In this document: piece by piece, positions 37,282 to 41,396 of the stretch
Position numbering within the stretch: position 1 is the first letter of the stretch
Layout: every line of letters begins with the position of its first letter
NCBI RefSeq assembly: GCF_900156175.1
Contig: NZ_FTMV01000028.1
Coordinates: 1-41,396, forward strand
Length of the DNA: 41,396 bases
Direction of reading: 5' to 3'
Origin: Janthinobacterium sp. TND4EL3
GTDB taxonomy: Bacteria > Pseudomonadota > Gammaproteobacteria > Burkholderiales > Burkholderiaceae_D
Notes under the pieces: generated by a model
What the model saw: only the letters and a program-made list of their open reading frames with translations
What the model was told of the DNA's origin: nothing
Database searches by the model: none
Made by a program: the position numbers and the translations under genes

Positions 37282-40200
37282 ATGGTCGTCGGTGATCTTG
37301 AAATTCGCCTGCGGGCAGATATTGCCCGGCTGCAGGCCGATATGACGCAGGCGCGTCGTACTGTCACGGAAACCCAGGACAAGATCAATGCGGCCGCCAA
37401 TGCCATGAAGACGGCGCTGGCCGGCATCGGCATTGGCGCCGGTCTGGCCGAAATCATCAAAATGGCCGATGAATACGCCAAGTTCACGGCGCAGCTGCGC
37501 CTGGCGTCGACGTCAGCGGCCGACTATGCGGCGTCCTATGACGCCGTCAAGCGTATTGCGAGGACGTCGCAGCAGGACCTGGCCAGCACGGGGGTGCTGT
37601 ACGCCCGAATTGCCAATGGCACGCGGGAACTCGGGACGACGCAGAAGCAGGTGGCCGACATCACCGAGACCGTCAACCTGGCGCTGCGCGTGAGCGGCGC
37701 CACGGCGACCGAGTCGGCCTCGGCCCAGCTGCAACTGTCGCAGGCCTTCGCGTCCGGCACGCTGCGTGGGGAGGAATTCAACGCCGTAAACGAGGCCGCG
37801 CCGCGGCTGATGAAAGCGCTAGCCGACGGCATGGGCCTGCCAGTGGGTGCGCTCAAGGCAATGGCGGGGGAGGGGCAGATCACCTCCAATATCATGGCCA
37901 CGGTGCTGCCGAAGGCACTGGAGTCGCTGCGTGAGGAAAGTAAAAACATCCAGACGATCGCTGGCGCATTTACAGTGCTCAAGAATGAAATGTTGGAATT
38001 TTTTGGCATACAGGCACAGGCCAACGGCACTGTGGCGCTTATTACTGGCGCTATTCGGCTGCTGTCTGAGAATTTGGGCGGACTGGTCATCATCCTCAAG
38101 ACCTTGACGGCGTACCAGATCGGTACGTGGTTGGCAACATGGGTGACTAAAACGTATCAGCAGGTTTCGGCGAGCATTGCCCTGCGTGCAGCAACAGTGG
38201 CACAAGCTGAAGCAGAAATGGCAAGAACTACGTCTCTTGTGGCTCAGTCGCAGGCGGCAATCGCCGGTCTTGCCGTTACTCATGAGGCTACACTTGTCAG
38301 GCTTCGCTCGGCCAATGCTGACATGGTTGCCGCCCAAGCAGCAATTGCTGCCGCAAGTGCTGCTGGCGCATTGAGTTTCGCACTGCGCACGTTGCGCTTG
38401 GCCACCGCTGAACTTGCCGTCGCAGAAACGTTGCGCGCGGCATACCTGACAGAGTCAGCAGCACTTGACCGCGCCAAGGTGGCGGCTATTGGGCAACTTA
38501 CAGCTGCGACAGCTGCTCAGGTTGCCGCTCAAGCTGCGTTAAATGGCGTAACTGCTGCAGGCATTACAGCTGCCGGTGTCGCATCCAAAGCGATTGGTCT
38601 TTTGGGCGGTCCGATCGGGGCCATCATTCTGCTACTTGGTACTGCTGCTCTGGCGTGGGAGGTTTTCGGGAAAAAGGCCAAAGTCGCCAGTGATCAAGCT
38701 GCGGAGTCTTTCGAGGAATCCCACGCTCGTATCATCAAGGCCCTTGATGCGCAGATTGATAAACAGGAAAACCTTCTGCAGTTGAAAAACTTGGGCCTGA
38801 CGAATCAGCAGGCTGAAAAAGAACTTCCTATCATCAAGCAGTTGGAGGCCGCAACTAAAAGGATGGGCGACCTCAATGCGCGTACCGGTGAGTTTGCAGG
38901 AATCAGCAACGATGATGTGATTTTCAAGCGTATAGAGTTGAACAAGCAGATTAACGAGTTGCTTGAAAAGCAGGCTAAAGCTACCAAGGGCGCAGCCGAC
39001 GTAGCGAAGGTTACAGGCAACGAAGCCTATAACGAGTGGAAAAAGACCTACGCCACCCGTGAAGAGCAGCGTGCCGCCGAGATCGCCGACCTGAAATCGC
39101 GCAACCTGAATGCCGAACAGTACGCCGACATTCTGGGACGCATCAATTTGAAGTATGCCGACAAGGATGCGGCCAAGGCCTTGAAGCAGGAAGAAAACGC
39201 TTACAAGACGCTGATCGCATCGATCCAGGAGAAGCTGGAGGCCAACAAGCTCGAGGCACTGGGCTTCGAAAGCATGACCGACGCGCAGAAGATGACGGTC
39301 AAGCTCAACGCCGCCATCCTTGCCGACAAGACTAAATTGAATAAGGCAGATATTGAGCGCGCACGCGTGTTGATCGCCCAAGTCGCTGCTGAGGATGCAC
39401 AGCTGCTGTCGGGTAAGAACGTGAAAAAGGCCGTCCAGGAACTGAAGGACGAGCGTGACAAGGATGCCGCATCCGCATTCGATGAAATCGAGGCCAACAA
39501 GCAGGCGATCGCCACATTCGGCCTGACCAAGGCACAGATCGAGGCGCTGACGCTGGCTCGCATGGAAGAGCGCTTGGCGCGGCGCGGCCCGCAGGACTTG
39601 GATTTGGACGAGGCCGAAGTCAATCACCTGATCCGCATGATTGGCCTGCAAAAGGAAAAGGCCGCCACGGCCACCACTCTGGGGGCGCTCGATGCCGGAA
39701 CCGATGTGACCAAGGCGAAGGAGTTGCTCGACATCCTGACGGCGGTCGACAACGCGGCCAAGGACGCAGCGTCGGGCATGGCGGCCAGCTTTGGCTCCGT
39801 AGGTTCCGCCATCGGTGGTATGACCACCGCCTTGAGCGGTTTTTCGCGCGACCAGGCTGCTATCGCTGCGCAGCTGGCAACCTCGATGAAGGATGCCGCA
39901 GGCGATCCGACCAAAATTGCTAGGGCGCAGGCTATGGCCGCGCAGCAGGGTGCCCAGGCGCAGGTGCGCTCGTATGGGGATATGGCCAGTGCCGCCAAAG
40001 GTTTCTTCAAGGAAAATAGTACCGGCTACAAGGTGATGCAGACCGCCGAAAAAGCCTTCCGTGCCTATGAAATGGCCATGGCAGTCGAGTCGATGGTCAA
40101 AAAGATCTTCTTCAAGGAGACCGAGGTGGCTGCCAATCTGACCTTGAATGCCACCAAGCTGACCGGCGAGGTAACAACCTCGGCAGCGTCGACCGGCCTG

Positions 40201-41396
40201 GCCGCGACCGAGGCCAGCGCCTGGGGCATTACGGCGGTGGTGAAAGCGCTGGCATCGCTGCCGTTTCCGGCGAATCTTGCTGCGGGCGCGGCCACGCTGG
40301 CGGCAGTGGTCGCCATAGGCGCCAAGCTCATGGGCGGAATGGGCGGCGGTAGCGTCAGTCTGTCCGAACAGCGCCAGGCTGCCACGGGCACCGGCACGGT
40401 GCTGGGCGATTCGTCCGCAAAATCGGAATCGATTGCCCACTCGCTGGCCATTATGGAGAAGAATAGCGGACTGGGCCTGGCCTATTCGGCATCGATGGCC
40501 AGCTCGCTGCGTCAGGTCGTGGCCGGTATTGGCGGGCTGGGAGGGCTGTTGGTGCGCAATGCCGGAGTGACTGGCAGTGTCGCCCCGGATTCCTATGGCG
40601 CTGCGCAGAATCTGTTCAATTCCACACTGGGGAAAATTCCCCTGATTGGCGGCATCCTGGGCAAAGTGGGTGGCGGCGTACTGGGCTCCATCTTTGGTGG
40701 CAAGACAACCACCCTCGATACGGGCCTGACGTTAAGCAAGGCCACGCTGGATAGCATTGCGGGGAGGGGCGTCTCGTCCAGCCAGTACACGGACACGAAG
40801 ACGTCCGGCGGCTGGTTCTCCAGCGATAAGAACAGCACTGCCTTGAATGGCCTGGGCCCTGAGGCAAATGACCAGTTCACCAAGATCATCCTTGGGCTGC
40901 GCGACACCGTCCAGTCAAGCGCTACGGCGCTGGGCATCGGTGGCGATGCATTCAATGCTCGGCTGAAGACCTTCGTGGTCGACTTGGGCAAGATCTCGCT
41001 GAAAGACCTGAAGGGTGAGGAGATCCAGAAGGCGCTGGAGGCCGCGTTTTCCAAACTGGGCGATGACATGGCCTCGTTCGGCGTGGCTGGCCTGGAGCAG
41101 TATCAAGCAGTGGGCGAAGGCTACCTGGAAACCTTGGCGCGTGTTGCCAACGACTACATGCAGGTGTCCGACGTGCTGGCCGTGCTGGGCAAGTCGTTCA
41201 ACACCACCGGCCTGGGCGCGGTGGCGCTCAGCGAAAGCCTGATCGCAGCTGCCGGCGGCCTGGAGTCGCTGACCAGCGGCACCGGATATTTCGTCGAGAA
41301 CTTCCTGACCGAAGCCGAGCGCATGGCGCCGATTACCAAGTCGGTGAATGACGCCATGGGCAGGCTGGGGCAGTCTGGCGTGACGACGGTGGAGCA
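37282..41396 (+). CDS. Tape measure protein, 3' end outside window
   Basis: The frame is open from ATG 37282 to the window end (1371 codons so far). The N-terminal part, VGDLEIRLRADIARLQADMT, FAKFTAQLRLAS-type text and GTLRGEEFNAVNEAAPRLMK, is the tape-measure N-terminal domain. Long alanine-rich helices (about 290-420) and hydrophobic stretches such as GGPIGAIILLLGTAALAWEV follow, then coiled coils with repeated KxxxLEA-type patterns and glycine-rich membrane-active parts. It sets tail length and may help DNA entry. No ribosome binding site is obvious: the leader has GGATACGCG only. Confidence 0.9.
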   Translation, partial: MVVGDLEIRLRADIARLQADMTQARRTVTETQDKINAAANAMKTALAGIGIGAGLAEIIKMADEYAKFTAQLRLASTSAADYAASYDAVKRIARTSQQDLASTGVLYARIANGTRELGTTQKQVADITETVNLALRVSGATATESASAQLQLSQAFASGTLRGEEFNAVNEAAPRLMKALADGMGLPVGALKAMAGEGQITSNIMATVLPKALESLREESKNIQTIAGAFTVLKNEMLEFFGIQAQANGTVALITGAIRLLSENLGGLVIILKTLTAYQIGTWLATWVTKTYQQVSASIALRAATVAQAEAEMARTTSLVAQSQAAIAGLAVTHEATLVRLRSANADMVAAQAAIAAASAAGALSFALRTLRLATAELAVAETLRAAYLTESAALDRAKVAAIGQLTAATAAQVAAQAALNGVTAAGITAAGVASKAIGLLGGPIGAIILLLGTAALAWEVFGKKAKVASDQAAESFEESHARIIKALDAQIDKQENLLQLKNLGLTNQQAEKELPIIKQLEAATKRMGDLNARTGEFAGISNDDVIFKRIELNKQINELLEKQAKATKGAADVAKVTGNEAYNEWKKTYATREEQRAAEIADLKSRNLNAEQYADILGRINLKYADKDAAKALKQEENAYKTLIASIQEKLEANKLEALGFESMTDAQKMTVKLNAAILADKTKLNKADIERARVLIAQVAAEDAQLLSGKNVKKAVQELKDERDKDAASAFDEIEANKQAIATFGLTKAQIEALTLARMEERLARRGPQDLDLDEAEVNHLIRMIGLQKEKAATATTLGALDAGTDVTKAKELLDILTAVDNAAKDAASGMAASFGSVGSAIGGMTTALSGFSRDQAAIAAQLATSMKDAAGDPTKIARAQAMAAQQGAQAQVRSYGDMASAAKGFFKENSTGYKVMQTAEKAFRAYEMAMAVESMVKKIFFKETEVAANLTLNATKLTGEVTTSAASTGLAATEASAWGITAVVKALASLPFPANLAAGAATLAAVVAIGAKLMGGMGGGSVSLSEQRQAATGTGTVLGDSSAKSESIAHSLAIMEKNSGLGLAYSASMASSLRQVVAGIGGLGGLLVRNAGVTGSVAPDSYGAAQNLFNSTLGKIPLIGGILGKVGGGVLGSIFGGKTTTLDTGLTLSKATLDSIAGRGVSSSQYTDTKTSGGWFSSDKNSTALNGLGPEANDQFTKIILGLRDTVQSSATALGIGGDAFNARLKTFVVDLGKISLKDLKGEEIQKALEAAFSKLGDDMASFGVAGLEQYQAVGEGYLETLARVANDYMQVSDVLAVLGKSFNTTGLGAVALSESLIAAAGGLESLTSGTGYFVENFLTEAERMAPITKSVNDAMGRLGQSGVTTVE

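Larger units (their letters stand above)
12700..41396. mobile_element. Lambda-organised HK97-type siphovirus prophage (right end outside window)
   Basis: From the tRNA-Leu end onward the order is integrase, leftward early operon, CI/Cro-type switch, O/P-like replication genes, Q-like regulator, HNH, terminase, portal, protease, capsid, connectors, tail tube, tail chaperones and tape measure. No gene is visibly broken, so the phage may be intact. GC content dips and strand use switches at the left edge. The tail tip, lysis genes and attR must lie beyond 41396. Confidence 0.95.

Noticed and set aside
38632..40440. 602-residue minus-strand open frame opposite the tape measure gene
   Set aside because: No start signal, and the plus strand carries a clear tape measure protein.

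Overview
This is high-GC betaproteobacterial DNA. The gene content (prpB-prpC-acnD-prpF-prpE methylcitrate cluster, paired REP-like hairpins, NCS2 permease) suggests a Burkholderiales member, most likely Oxalobacteraceae such as a Janthinobacterium or Massilia relative. That placement is inference from protein flavour; no database was searched.

Region 1 (1-8940) is chromosomal. The 3' part of an IS1595-type transposase lies just upstream of a propionate-degradation cluster. prpB has an excellent sigma-54 promoter (785-800) with clustered inverted GTTTCAA/TTGAAAC repeats upstream (609-650). prpB, prpC and acnD are tightly packed. Two REP-like hairpins separate acnD from prpF, and a GC-rich hairpin separates prpF from prpE. 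The proteins activate propionate, condense it with oxaloacetate, isomerise via AcnD plus PrpF, and cleave 2-methylisocitrate to pyruvate and succinate.

Region 2 (8941-12699) holds a self-cleaving S24 repressor transcribed leftwards, with repeated operator-like boxes on both sides, a small winged-helix protein and a holin-like membrane protein (possibly a phage relic). An NCS2 purine permease with a perfect AATTGTATACAATT palindrome upstream and a tRNA-Leu(UAA) follow.

Region 3 (12700 to the window end) is a lambda-organised, HK97-type siphovirus prophage at the 3' end of tRNA-Leu; its far end is outside the window. It contains an integrase and a tightly coupled leftward operon (AlpA-like protein, a DndC/PAPS-reductase-like protein, a protein with a UVR motif, and small proteins). 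A CI/Cro-type switch follows, with three operators at OR and two at OL that share the consensus GTATAG-N5-CTATAC. The rightward early genes include YdaS-like Cro, a YdaT-like protein, O-like and P-like replication proteins with a candidate origin, an unexpected second tyrosine recombinase, small nucleotide and regulatory genes, and a Q-like regulator. An AT-richer gene resembling the gas vesicle accessory protein GvpU comes next. After a candidate late promoter and tandem terminators comes the late operon: HNH, candidate cos, TerS, TerL, portal, ClpP-like protease, capsid, connectors, tail tube, tail chaperones with a -1 frameshift site (A AAT TTT at 36761-36767), and a tape measure protein cut by the window end.

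Most notable: the five-operator switch, the second recombinase with a diverged 85-base direct repeat at its 3' end and 1.9 kb downstream, the GvpU-like moron, the DndC-like gene, the phased AACGC repeats inside the O gene, and the programmed frameshift.
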